The notes under the pieces: generated by a model
Told to the model about the DNA's origin: nothing
Database searches by the model: none
What the model saw: only the letters and a program-made list of their open reading frames with translations
Shown: in pieces, positions 6,705-13,492 of the stretch
Layout: every line of letters begins with the position of its first letter
Position numbering within the stretch: the first letter of the stretch is position 1
Made by a program: the position numbers and the translations under genes
Origin: Phycisphaerae bacterium
Lineage (GTDB): Bacteria > Planctomycetota > Phycisphaerae > SM23-33
NCBI GenBank assembly: GCA_009783465.1
Contig: WRDM01000030.1
Location: 1-35,144, forward strand
DNA length: 35,144 nucleotides
Direction of reading: 5' to 3'

Positions 6705-8495
6705 ATGGTGCGATACACGTTGATTGCGTTGGTGGTTTTTTCGGCGGCGGGCGCATGGGGGCAGGCGGGCTCGCCTGGCGTGGCCGCGATTCAGGTTGAC
6801 GCCGACGACGGGCCTGTGATGGTGCGGTTGGCGCGCGACGCGATGGCGGAGTATCTCGTGCACCGCACGCCCGCGGAAACGCAGGCGATTCCCGCCAGCC
6901 TCGCGCATCTGGAACGGGAAAAGTGGACGTACGCCGCCAACGTCACGCTGCGGCACGAGGGGCGAACCGTCGGGCGGGCGTTCAACGCGTCGCTGAAAAA
7001 CGAACGGGGCATCCCACAGCCGGCGAGCGTCTGCCGCAACGTGATCGCCGCCGCCCTCAAAGCGATGCGAAGCGAGGACCTGCCCGACGTCATCACACAG
7101 GCTTACCTCGAAAGCCTCACCATCGAGGTGGAAATCCTCTCGCCCCCCAAGGCCGTCGAACCGCCGCCAGGTCGGAAACTCACCCGCATGGACGTCGAGC
7201 GGCTGGTCACGCCAGGCCAAACGGGGCTTCGCGTTGTCCGGGGAGCCGACGAAGTCTACCTGCTTCCCTCCGACGGCTACGTGATGGGGATGGACGCCAC
7301 CGGTATCTGCCAGGCGGCCGTGATGAGCATTCCGCAAACCCCCGGCAGCGACGCGACCATGGAGTGTCGCTACTGGCTGCTGGAAAGCCGCCATTTCGTG
7401 GGCTACGGCGACGTGGACCTCGACGATGACACGACGCCCAAGCTGGCCGGCCGCGTGCTCTGCCTGGCGCGCGGCAAGGCCGACGTGAACGTTTCAGGCG
7501 AAGCGATCGCCATGACGCTGCCCCGCGTGGTGCGGTTCCTGGCCGCCAATCAAACCAAAGAAGGCCTGTACAAATTAGGCCAAACCGCCCCGCCATTGCG
7601 GGACCACCTCGCCGCCGCCTGCGCGATGCTGCGGGCGGGGAAACATCTCGAAAACGACGACGTGTGCCTCAGCGGCATGAAGGCGTTGGAGTACGTCTGG
7701 CAGCAGTGTCGCGAGGAGGAAGGCCGGGCGTACGTGGCGGCGGATCCGGCGGAGGATCAGTACGGCGCGACGGCGATGTTCGCGTACGCGCTGAGCCTGT
7801 CCCCGCGTGACCGGCGGAGCGAAGCGTTCTACAGCAAGTTGATTCGGACGTTGCTGGCGGGGATCGGCAAGGACGGCTGGCCGTCGGCACGGCTGGACGG
7901 TCAGCCGGGCGAGCGGGCGCCGCTTCGCGACGCGTTGCTGGCGTACACGGTGTTGCTCGGCGGGGCCGGCACGGAGGAGGAGATCGCGGCGTACGGCGCG
8001 ATGCAGAAGGCGTTGATGGCCGATTGGCCCGCGTCGGCGACGGCGGAGGATGCGTTGTGGCGGCTTCGCGCGGGGCTTGGCTCGGCGGCGACTCCGATGG
8101 ATCCGCTGAAATTCGTGTCGCAGATTCTGCCGGGCCAGGACAACAGCCAGGGCCGAAACGACGAGTCGGGCGGGTTCGCGTTTGGCCTCGTGCCCGCCAG
8201 CGTGGAGCTGACCGCATTGGCGTTGTCGGTGCAGACGGCAGGCCAGGATTGGTCCGGTCAGCCGCTGCCAGCCGACCCCGCCCGCCGGGCGATGCAACTG
8301 TCCGTCATGACGACGTGGGCGCAGGCGTTCGTCTACACGATGACGTACCGGCCGCACGAAGCCTACTTCGCCAAACACCCTGCGACGTGGCTCGGCGCGG
8401 TCCGCGCCGACGCCGGCGCCGCCCGCGTCACCCCAGCTGCCTGCGCCGCCGCCATCGAGATCCTCCTGATGGAAACACCAGGGCGGCAGGAGTAG
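6705..8495 (+). CDS. Secreted AMMECR1-like protein with a C-terminal alpha-helical region
   Basis: 596 aa. A signal peptide (VRYTLIALVVFSAAGAWGQA) is followed by an AMMECR1-like domain (about residues 30-230): VRLARDAMAEYL, VTLRHEGRTVGRAF, the helix with CRNVIAAALKAM, LESLTIEVEILSPPKAVE and TGLRVVRGADEVYLLPSDG all align with the family plan. The LRGCIG signature of cytosolic AMMECR1 proteins is replaced by VGRAFN. The C-terminal half (about 260-590) is Ala-rich and helical, with an alternating pattern like alpha/alpha-toroid folds. A secreted AMMECR1 domain is unusual, because the known family is intracellular. The start at 6705 puts the signal peptide at the N-terminus with AGGCGG upstream; ATG 6693 is the alternative. 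Function unknown. Confidence 0.75.
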   Translation: MVRYTLIALVVFSAAGAWGQAGSPGVAAIQVDADDGPVMVRLARDAMAEYLVHRTPAETQAIPASLAHLEREKWTYAANVTLRHEGRTVGRAFNASLKNERGIPQPASVCRNVIAAALKAMRSEDLPDVITQAYLESLTIEVEILSPPKAVEPPPGRKLTRMDVERLVTPGQTGLRVVRGADEVYLLPSDGYVMGMDATGICQAAVMSIPQTPGSDATMECRYWLLESRHFVGYGDVDLDDDTTPKLAGRVLCLARGKADVNVSGEAIAMTLPRVVRFLAANQTKEGLYKLGQTAPPLRDHLAAACAMLRAGKHLENDDVCLSGMKALEYVWQQCREEEGRAYVAADPAEDQYGATAMFAYALSLSPRDRRSEAFYSKLIRTLLAGIGKDGWPSARLDGQPGERAPLRDALLAYTVLLGGAGTEEEIAAYGAMQKALMADWPASATAEDALWRLRAGLGSAATPMDPLKFVSQILPGQDNSQGRNDESGGFAFGLVPASVELTALALSVQTAGQDWSGQPLPADPARRAMQLSVMTTWAQAFVYTMTYRPHEAYFAKHPATWLGAVRADAGAARVTPAACAAAIEILLMETPGRQE

Positions 8496-8521
8496 CCGCA
8501 GGACAAACGCAAAAAGGAGGC

Positions 8522-8550
8522 TTGTTACCGTGAAGTCCATAGCCTATACT
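8522..8550 (+). promoter_or_regulatory. Promoter candidate for the HU gene
   Basis: TTGTTA (8522-8527), a 17-nt spacer and TATACT (8545-8550). It gives a leader of about 90 nt. It lies 27 nt after the stop of the preceding gene. Confidence 0.45.
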
Positions 8551-8644
8551 AGGTTACGACTTGCATGGCGCCGAGAAGGCCTGTCGCGTCGTTTGGAACG
8601 GTATGGAATTCTTAACAAGGCTTTGCTAACGCAAAGGGGTTGAT

Positions 8645-8980
8645 ATGCACACGGTTACGAAAAAAGAGTTGATCGACCGAATCGCCGAACAGGCCAAGAC
8701 CAAACGCGTCGTGGTCAAGGACATCGTACAGCGATTCCTCAACGAAGTCATCGCCGAACTCGGCCAGGGCAACCGGCTGGAATTTCGCGACTTCGGCGTG
8801 TTCGAAACCAAAAGCCGCGCCCCGCGCGTCGCGCAGAATCCACGAACCATGCAACGCGTTCACGTGCCGCCAAAACGTACCGTGAAATTCAAAGTCGGGC
8901 GACTGATGAAACAACGACTCGCCGAAACCGCCGGCAACTCGCCGACAACCAAAGAGCCACGCAAGGACAACGAAGCCTGA
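8645..8980 (+). CDS. HU/IHF-family DNA-binding protein
   Basis: 111 aa. A histone-like nucleoid protein that binds and bends DNA as a dimer. The family pattern is complete: N-terminal helices (TKKELIDRIAEQAK ... VKDIVQRFLNEVIAEL), the strand with NRLEFRDFGVFETK, the flexible arm (RAPRVAQNPRT, the spot of the intercalating proline), and VKFKVGRLMKQRL. A short charged tail (TTKEPRKDNEA) extends past the usual 90-95 aa. AAGGGG lies 7 nt before the ATG. A hairpin repeat starts 10 nt after the stop codon. Whether it is HU or IHF cannot be told from sequence alone. Confidence 0.93.
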   Translation: MHTVTKKELIDRIAEQAKTKRVVVKDIVQRFLNEVIAELGQGNRLEFRDFGVFETKSRAPRVAQNPRTMQRVHVPPKRTVKFKVGRLMKQRLAETAGNSPTTKEPRKDNEA

Positions 8981-8989
8981 CGCGGAAAA

Positions 8990-9165
8990 AGCCACTAGCC
9001 AACAGCCACTAGTCAACAGGGTTTTCGCGGCGCGATGGTAAACTCGTTTCTCCCGCTCGAGAGAGTGGTCTTGATGCTTCGCAGACTCGATCGTCGACAA
9101 TGATGGATTGTTTACCGGGTTAACGAGCCAACCAATTAACGAGTCTACGAAATCGTTCCCTCGAA
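8990..9165. repeat. Chimeric tandem-repeat element E8
   Basis: The left end 8990-9018 is a 7-nt-type repeat (AGCCACT, AGCCAAC). The core 9019-9075 (CAGGGTTTTCGCGG ... GAGAGAGTGGTCTTG ... GCTTCGCAGACTCG) resembles 19388-19480. The right end 9117-9152 is an 8-nt-type repeat (GTTAACGA, ATTAACGA). Left and right ends belong to different unit types and do not pair well. Confidence 0.6.
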
Positions 9166-9303
9166 TAAACGACATGAGTTCACCCGCACGCCACGAGAAT
9201 GGGTTCGCCCCGAGGTTCCCCTACGCGTAATTGAGGCCTTGGATTGGCGCGGTTGCGGTAGCGGATTTTCCGGCCCCGTGGCGGGCGGGCGTAGAATGTG
9301 TTG

Positions 9304-9415
9304 TCAGGCACAGCGGCGCTTCGGAGGGAACCCGTCGTTCGCGACGGGCGTGGCGGAGCCGCCGGGGAAGCTGTGCGGGGCAAGGGGCCGGTCGCGAGGA
9401 CCGGCCCGCCTTATT
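9304..9415 (+). other. Compact multi-hairpin region, possible structured RNA
   Basis: CACAGC (9309-9314) can pair with GCTGTG (9370-9375), enclosing CCCGTCG-TTCG-CGACGGG (9331-9348) and GGCG-GAGC-CGCC (9352-9363). A separate 9-bp stem GGGCCGGTC/GACCGGCCC (9385-9407) follows. A TAGAAT -10-like box is at 9292-9297. No known RNA family recognised. It may be another dispersed repeat rather than an RNA gene. Confidence 0.35.
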
Positions 9416-9519
9416 GGCTGCACGCCCCAAGTCCGAAACTCCATGCACGAAATCCGAAGCAAATTGCGACTATATAGCATCGTAGGTGTGTGGGTTCAAC
9501 ACGGAAAATAGTAGATCGA

Positions 9520-9885
9520 CCTCCCCGGCCTCGCGTCGAAGTGCCGACACATAGCCCCGAAGGGGCGGCGTTGGGTAGCCCAGGGTGAGCGGTACGCCGC
9601 GAACCCTGGGATCGCGTATCTTTCAGAACACTTTTATCATGCCTGACGCCACTGGCCGAGGGCGCACCATCGCATGAATACGGCTTCGAACGGCTCGCAC
9701 GTTCCCCTGTTCGTGTCGTTCGAAGCCGTACAGGCCCGCGTGTCCGACATCGGCCAGTGGCGTCGGGCACGATGAAGGAGAAAAGGATAGCCTCGTTCCC
9801 AGGGCTCGCGAGTACGCTCGCCCTGAGCTACCCAACGTCGCCCCGTTGGGGCTGCGGCCGGCACTTCGACGCGAGGCCGGGGAGG
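9520..9885. repeat. Large nested inverted repeat, 366 bp
   Basis: The outer arms 9520-9546 and 9859-9885 are a perfect 27-bp inverted repeat. Inside are further paired segments: GTTGGGTAGCCCAGGGTGAG near 9570 with its near complement near 9820; CGCCACTGGCCG (9649) with CGGCCAGTGGCG (about 9741); and ACGGCTTCGAACG with CGTTCGAAGCCGT. The whole folds into one long branched hairpin. Half of the core recurs in the loop of the element at 28674-28853. Confidence 0.85.
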
Positions 9886-9948
9886 CCAGACTGGTTGTTG
9901 TCCGAGTCGAATTCACACGCCTGTCACACTACCGTCTCAGCAAATTCC

Positions 9949-9978
9949 AAAAAGAAAACGCCCCGGTGTTGCCGGGGC
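9949..9978 (-). terminator. Intrinsic terminator downstream of flgM
   Basis: On the minus strand: GCCCCGG-CAACA-CCGGGGC followed by GTTTTCTTTTT. It lies about 30 nt after the flgM stop codon and probably ends the flagellar transcript. Confidence 0.85.
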
Positions 9979-10008
9979 TTTGGTTCTTGTACTTTGTTCG
10001 CGGCGACG

Positions 10009-10284
10009 TCAGATGCCGAAATCCGTCAGTCGCTCGGCCAATCGTTGGATGGACGGGCCGGTCTCCAGTTGTCCGTCGGCCAGCAGCGTGCGGGCATCCT
10101 CGACGGCCTGGGGACGAAAATCGGGCGCCAACTTCGCCTGCTGAATCAACGCCTGCGTCTGCCCCGCGCCGGACGGCGCAGCCGCGTCCGGGGTCGTCTT
10201 GGTCTCACCGGACCGAACAGGCCTGCCCTTGGCGGACTCGGTGGACAAAAACGCGGCCAACGGATTATTGTTATTGATTCGCAT
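10009..10284 (-). CDS. flgM: Anti-sigma-28 factor FlgM
   Basis: 91 aa. It binds sigma-28 (FliA) and holds it inactive until the hook-basal body is finished, when it is exported. N-terminal residues are polar and disordered-looking (MRINNNNPLAAFLS, Thr/Pro/Gly-rich to about residue 45), as in the family. The C-terminal half carries the sigma-binding helices (AVEDARTLLADGQL ... IQRLAERLTDFG) matching the family pattern of VxxARxxLxxG followed by IAxRL. The ATG at 10284 has GGGAG 7 nt upstream; a GTG directly before it is less likely. A sigma-28-like -10 box is upstream and a terminator downstream, so it can be a single-gene unit at the end of the flagellar cluster. Confidence 0.85.
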   Translation of the reverse strand: MRINNNNPLAAFLSTESAKGRPVRSGETKTTPDAAAPSGAGQTQALIQQAKLAPDFRPQAVEDARTLLADGQLETGPSIQRLAERLTDFGI

Positions 10285-10366
10285 CACAAAACTCCCAAAC
10301 CCAGCGGCGGCATTTTACCGCGGCCATACTGTCATTATCGAGAGTTTTTCAACTCTCTTTAATGGT

Positions 10367-10374
10367 TTATCGGC
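10367..10374 (-). promoter_or_regulatory. Sigma-28-type -10 box (GCCGATAA) of flgM
   Basis: An exact sigma-28 -10 octamer on the minus strand, about 83 nt before the flgM ATG. The expected -35 (TAAAGTTT) is poor. Sigma-28 control of flgM is well known in other bacteria, which raises its credibility. A small AGAGAGTTGAAAAACTCTC hairpin follows in the leader. Confidence 0.4.
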
Positions 10375-10475
10375 ATTTTTCGCCCACCGCGTGGAGGCAA
10401 AAAATCCATCGTGACCGCCCTTGTCTCAGGGTGAATGCCTGTGCATTCCTCTTTTTCGCACGGGATCCGTAGTTC

Positions 10476-10592
10476 GGCGCCACTGGCCGCAGGCCCTGCC
10501 ATTTTGCGTTGTAAAATGGTGTGAGCGACTGAACGCTTCGCTGTCACAACGATCTACAACGCAAAATGGCAGGGCCTGTGGCCAGTGGCGCC
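10476..10592. repeat. Inverted repeat E15 (GGCGCCACTGGCC arms)
   Basis: Arms 10476-10513 and 10555-10592 are complementary with one or two mismatches, over a 41-nt loop. The inner arm sequence TACAACGCAAAATGGCAGGGCC is a variant of the block found at 25048 and 28830 (TACAACGCA...GGCAGAGCC). Apart from this repeat and the flgM promoter, nothing is seen in 10288-10655. Confidence 0.85.
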
Positions 10593-10655
10593 GAGTCCAG
10601 AGGTCATGCGAAAAACCGGATAACGCACATGCGTTTGCCCTGCGTCGGACTCGCC

Positions 10656-11366
10656 TTACCTTGTGGCTTGCTTGCCCGACGTAGCCTCGGCGGAGCCGGG
10701 TGGCTCGTGGCTTGTCGCTGGGGGCCTGAGCAACTCATCCCGTGTGGGCAGGGTGCTGACGGCCTCGTGCGAGACGAATTTCAGGAACCAGTGTGGGCTC
10801 ATCTGGACGAGGTCTTCGTTGGCGGGTTCGTAGCCGTCACGGACGTTTTCCCGCCAATACTTGCGGATGCGGCGGGTGGTCTCTCTGTCCGAGCCGTCCC
10901 ACGCGTGCTTGACAGCCCACAGCACCGTGCCCTCCCGCAGATCCACCATGCACAGGTGAAGCCCCGCCCGCGCACGCGGATACTGCTGAAAATGGCTCAT
11001 TTCGCCCAGAATAATCGCGTCGCAGCCGAGGGCCTGGCGGATCTGCTGCATCTGGCGGTAGTCCATCTGCCGGTTGACGTCCAGCGGCAGCGAGCGGCAG
11101 CGGAAGTCGTCCCGCGCGACGTACTGGACGCTAAACAGGCCTCGGTGCTGCACGTCCTCGTAGAGCGACTGGCCCAGTAGCTGCGCCCGCGGCGCGTCGG
11201 CGAGCGGACTGGCTAATTCCACGAAGGCGACCGACCGGACCCGCATCAACTCCGCCGGCGAGGCGAGGTAGTGATCCATCGACCACGCGGCCGCGGGCGG
11301 ATTGTCGGCACAGCCCGTCAGGGCGGCGAGCACCACAACGATGGCCAGACACGCCTGGGCGTTCAC
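10656..11366 (-). CDS. Lipoprotein with a CsgG/LpoB-like fold (putative)
   Basis: 236 aa. The start is GTG at 11366, whose GTGA overlaps the stop codon of the preceding lipoprotein gene, so the two are translationally coupled. The N-terminus is a lipoprotein signal ending in the lipobox LTGC. The body reads like a CsgG/LpoB/TolB-N type alpha/beta domain: SVAFVELASPLADAPRAQLL, a V-x-Y strand, then IRQALGCDAIILGEMSHFQQYP and LCMVDLREGTVLWAVKHAW. These resemble the family's 'ALGADAVLxGxV ... xxDxxTGxxLW' pattern. It would be anchored in the outer or inner membrane. Position after sigma-28 and before flgM suggests a motility role such as envelope anchoring of the motor, but that is inference. Confidence 0.7.
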   Translation of the reverse strand: MNAQACLAIVVVLAALTGCADNPPAAAWSMDHYLASPAELMRVRSVAFVELASPLADAPRAQLLGQSLYEDVQHRGLFSVQYVARDDFRCRSLPLDVNRQMDYRQMQQIRQALGCDAIILGEMSHFQQYPRARAGLHLCMVDLREGTVLWAVKHAWDGSDRETTRRIRKYWRENVRDGYEPANEDLVQMSPHWFLKFVSHEAVSTLPTRDELLRPPATSHEPPGSAEATSGKQATR

Positions 11367-11890
11367 GGTTGATCCTCTTCCGGCTGATCGGATTCCGGCG
11401 TGACCGGTTCGGCCAATTCGCCGCCGAGGACGTTCATGATGCGTCGCAGGGCATCGATCTGGGCGGCCTGGGCTTCGCGGATCTCCTTGCGAAATCCGAG
11501 CACGTCGCGTTTCCATTGTTCGAGTTCGCCCTTGAGGACCATCATCATTTTGTTGGCGTCGTCGAGTTCCTTCTGGGCCTGTTCCAATTCACGTTGAAGT
11601 TGGCGGGTCTGTTTTTCGGCGTCGTCCTGGCCTCGCTCGGCGGTGCGTACGCGGTCCTGGGCGGCGGCGAGTTCCTCCATGGCCTTGGCATATTTGTCGG
11701 CCCAGATAACGGCGGTGTCGACGGCGGAGACGGTGTTTTCGGGTTCGGGCCTGACGGTGGCGCCGGGCAGATACGTCGCATGCGTAGGCGCCGCCACCTG
11801 CGGCGGCGGCGTGGTCGCGGGCGCCATCGGCTCGCATCCCATGGCCGCTGGCAGGAGAAGGATTGTGGATAGAACCAATATGCGCTTCAT
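11363..11890 (-). CDS. Coiled-coil lipoprotein
   Basis: 175 aa. ATG at 11890 with AGGGAG 5 nt upstream. Signal peptide MKRILVLSTILLLPAAMGC with the lipobox AMGC, then a Pro/Thr/Ala-rich linker of about 45 residues. A long heptad-patterned coiled coil runs from about residue 60 to 150 (AMEELAAAQDRVRTAERGQD ... LQRELEQAQKELDDANKMMM ... LEQWKRDVLGFRKEI). The tail is acidic (PESDQPEEDQP). It forms a GTGA-overlapped pair with the next lipoprotein. The linker could let the coiled coil reach across the periplasm. Family not recognised. Confidence 0.8.
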   Translation of the reverse strand: MKRILVLSTILLLPAAMGCEPMAPATTPPPQVAAPTHATYLPGATVRPEPENTVSAVDTAVIWADKYAKAMEELAAAQDRVRTAERGQDDAEKQTRQLQRELEQAQKELDDANKMMMVLKGELEQWKRDVLGFRKEIREAQAAQIDALRRIMNVLGGELAEPVTPESDQPEEDQP

Positions 11891-11916
11891 ACAAACTCCC
11901 TTTTGTAGGCTGGTAA

Positions 11917-11990
11917 GCATAGCACGGGCATCTTGCCCGTGGGACTCATGGGCAGGACGCCCATGCTACGATCCTGATAGTCTAACAGCC
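11917..11990. repeat. GCATCTTGCCC-type palindromic repeat with a CTAACAG remnant
   Basis: Contains CACGGGCATCTTGCCCGTG and CATGGGCAGGACGCCCATG, two adjacent short palindromes, followed by GTCTAACAGCCTGAGCC, a single remnant of the 8-nt tandem arm. A related block lies at 12219-12305. Confidence 0.7.
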
Positions 11991-11999
11991 TGAGCCACC

Positions 12000-12209
12000 T
12001 TACGCCAAAATATCAATTTCGTGTTCGTCGCCCTCGTCGTGGGTTCGTGGTGTCGGGGCAGCGGATTGCGGCGGCGTGGCGCGTGGGCGTTTTTTTTCGG
12101 CCGATTGCGGCGCGCGGCGCCGATCCTCGTTCGGTCGACCGACCGACATCGTGCTTTCGACCGGCGGAGTCATGTGCGACGCCTTGACGGGCAGCGATTC
12201 TTGCACCAT
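12000..12209 (-). CDS. Small hydrophilic protein, unknown
   Basis: 69 aa. The ATG at 12209 is preceded by GGGTGATTT, which pairs with the 16S 3' end over GGTGAT. The product is rich in Arg, Pro, Ser and Glu and ends in an acidic tail, DEGDEHEIDILA. It has no signal peptide or membrane segment and is probably disordered. It sits in the flagellar cluster right after sigma-28 (fliA). It could be a small regulator, but no family is recognised and it may be non-coding. Confidence 0.45.
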   Translation of the reverse strand: MVQESLPVKASHMTPPVESTMSVGRPNEDRRRAPQSAEKKRPRATPPQSAAPTPRTHDEGDEHEIDILA

Positions 12210-12218
12210 AAATCACCC

Positions 12219-12305
12219 GTGTAGCATGAGCGTCCCTGCTCATGTCCAACGTTACCGGCATGGGCAAGATGCCCATACGACTGACGGGCTTTGGCGCCCG
12301 TGCTA
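12219..12305. repeat. Palindromic repeats downstream of sigma-28 gene
   Basis: AGCATGAGCGTCCCTGCTCATG, GGCATGGGCAAGATGCCCAT and ACGGGCTTTGGCGCCCGT are three consecutive short hairpins between fliA and the 69-aa ORF. The last overlaps the fliA stop codon region. Related to 11917-11971. Confidence 0.7.
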
Positions 12306-13097
12306 CGGTTTCTCACCGGGGCCGTTCAGTTTCATCGCCAGCTTGAACAGGGCGGCCGCGTGCAGTTGGCTGACCCGGCCTTCGGTGATTTCCAGGACGG
12401 CGGCGACTTCCTTGAGCGTCAGATCGCGTTCGTAATACAGCAACAGCAGCGTACGGTCGCGCGGAGGCAGTTCCTTGACGGCAGCGGCAAGCCGCGCGAT
12501 CGTCTCGCGACGCTCCGCGACCGCCTGCGGCGACGGACTCCGATCGGCCAATGCAAAACTCCCCAACGCAGGCTGCTCGTCGTTCAGGCCGTGAATCGAA
12601 AGAAAATGCTGCCGCCGCGCCTCCTCCAGCGTGCGATAATACTGCTCCAGCGGCACGCCCAGTTCGTTGGCCATCTCCTCGTCCGCCGGCGGGCGATGCA
12701 GCCGCGACTCCAACCGGGCAAACACGGCCCGCACACGCCGCATGTGACCGTGCAGCATCGACGGCGAAAACGATCGGCTGCGAAGTTCATCCAGCACGGC
12801 CCCGCGAATGCGAATGTATGCGTACGTCTTGAAGTTGACGTCTCGCGACGGATCGAACGAATGGGCCGCCTTGACCAGCCCCAGCGTGCCGGCGGAAATT
12901 AAATCGTCTTTGTCCTCCACGCGTGTCAGGTGGGCGGTGGTTTTATTCACGACGTGACGAACCAGCGCCAGGTGCTCCAGGATATATTTTTCCTGAAGCG
13001 AATCCTGGGCGGAGCTGGCGTAGGCTTTGGACGCCTTGGCCTGCAACGACCGCGTGGTCGGATCATGTCGTAGATTCGTCGGTCCCACGTTGTTCAT
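12303..13097 (-). CDS. fliA: RNA polymerase sigma-28 factor (FliA/WhiG family)
   Basis: 264 aa. It directs RNA polymerase to late flagellar promoters. Region 2: LVRHVVNKTTAHL, DLISAGTLGLVKAAHSFDPS and FKTYAYIRIRGAVLDELRS are the canonical sigma-28 blocks. Region 3 (RPPADEEMANELGV) and region 4 (LPPRDRTLLLLYYERDLTLK then EITEGRVSQLHAAALFKL) are complete. Its start overlaps the end of the upstream small membrane-protein gene by 35 nt, so translation is probably coupled. Its anti-sigma factor FlgM is encoded three genes downstream. Confidence 0.93.
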   Translation of the reverse strand: MNNVGPTNLRHDPTTRSLQAKASKAYASSAQDSLQEKYILEHLALVRHVVNKTTAHLTRVEDKDDLISAGTLGLVKAAHSFDPSRDVNFKTYAYIRIRGAVLDELRSRSFSPSMLHGHMRRVRAVFARLESRLHRPPADEEMANELGVPLEQYYRTLEEARRQHFLSIHGLNDEQPALGSFALADRSPSPQAVAERRETIARLAAAVKELPPRDRTLLLLYYERDLTLKEVAAVLEITEGRVSQLHAAALFKLAMKLNGPGEKP

Positions 13098-13311
13098 CCA
13101 CCGGCGGCTCCGAGCCGCTCGTAGAAGTCGTCAAACTTTTCGCCGCGACGCGACGGGCCACGCACCAGCCCAACAGCACCGCAACACCAAAAACGCCCGC
13201 CGCCTGCGCGGCCCGCACGGCACACTCTTCGGGCGAAAGCCCAAAACTCCACGCCAGGCCCGCGAACGCGAGGAAACTCACGCAACTCACTTTGGCGGCC
13301 AGCCTAAACAT
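13063..13311 (-). CDS. Small membrane protein in the flagellar cluster
   Basis: 82 aa from ATG 13311. Two hydrophobic segments: about residues 5-23 (AAKVSCVSFLAFAGLAWSF) and 35-55 (AAQAAGVFGVAVLLGWCVA), followed by a basic stop-transfer stretch and a Ser/Thr/Glu-rich tail. The upstream frame back to 13347 would be encoded by the repeat arm and is rejected. Ends 35 nt inside fliA. It occupies the fliJ position after fliI but is not FliJ-like, as it lacks the coiled coil. The RBS is weak. Confidence 0.6.
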   Translation of the reverse strand: MFRLAAKVSCVSFLAFAGLAWSFGLSPEECAVRAAQAAGVFGVAVLLGWCVARRVAAKSLTTSTSGSEPPVDEQRGTDESTT

Positions 13312-13334
13312 TCGCGCACACCACGCGGGAAAAA

Positions 13335-13492
13335 AGCCACAAGCCACCAGCCACTAGCCACCAGGTATGGCAAGGCCTGTCGCTAATCAGCCGAACATTG
13401 TTTTTTCCTATACACATCGTCGTTCCCGCTGTCACTGCCTTTTCGCCCGAGTCGTTCCGTACCTCGTGGCTTGTGGCTAGTGGCTTGTGGCT
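13335..13492. repeat. Tandem-arm hairpin element E9 (7-nt unit AGCCACT/AGCCACA)
   Basis: Left arm 13335-13365, right arm 13462-13492, each four copies of a 7-nt unit, inverted. The loop (GGTATGGCAAGG ... CGTTCCCGCTGTCACTGCC ... TTCCGTACCT) is homologous to the loops at 26986-27081 (in reverse) and 29927-30021. The right arm supplies the TAG stop codon of fliI (13477-13479). Confidence 0.9.

Noticed and set aside
9304-9415. SRP (4.5S) RNA
   Set aside because: The conserved domain IV sequence (GTCAGG...GGAAGG...AGCAGC) is absent.
13063-13311. FliJ assigned to the small gene after fliI
   Set aside because: It has two hydrophobic segments and no long coiled coil, unlike FliJ.
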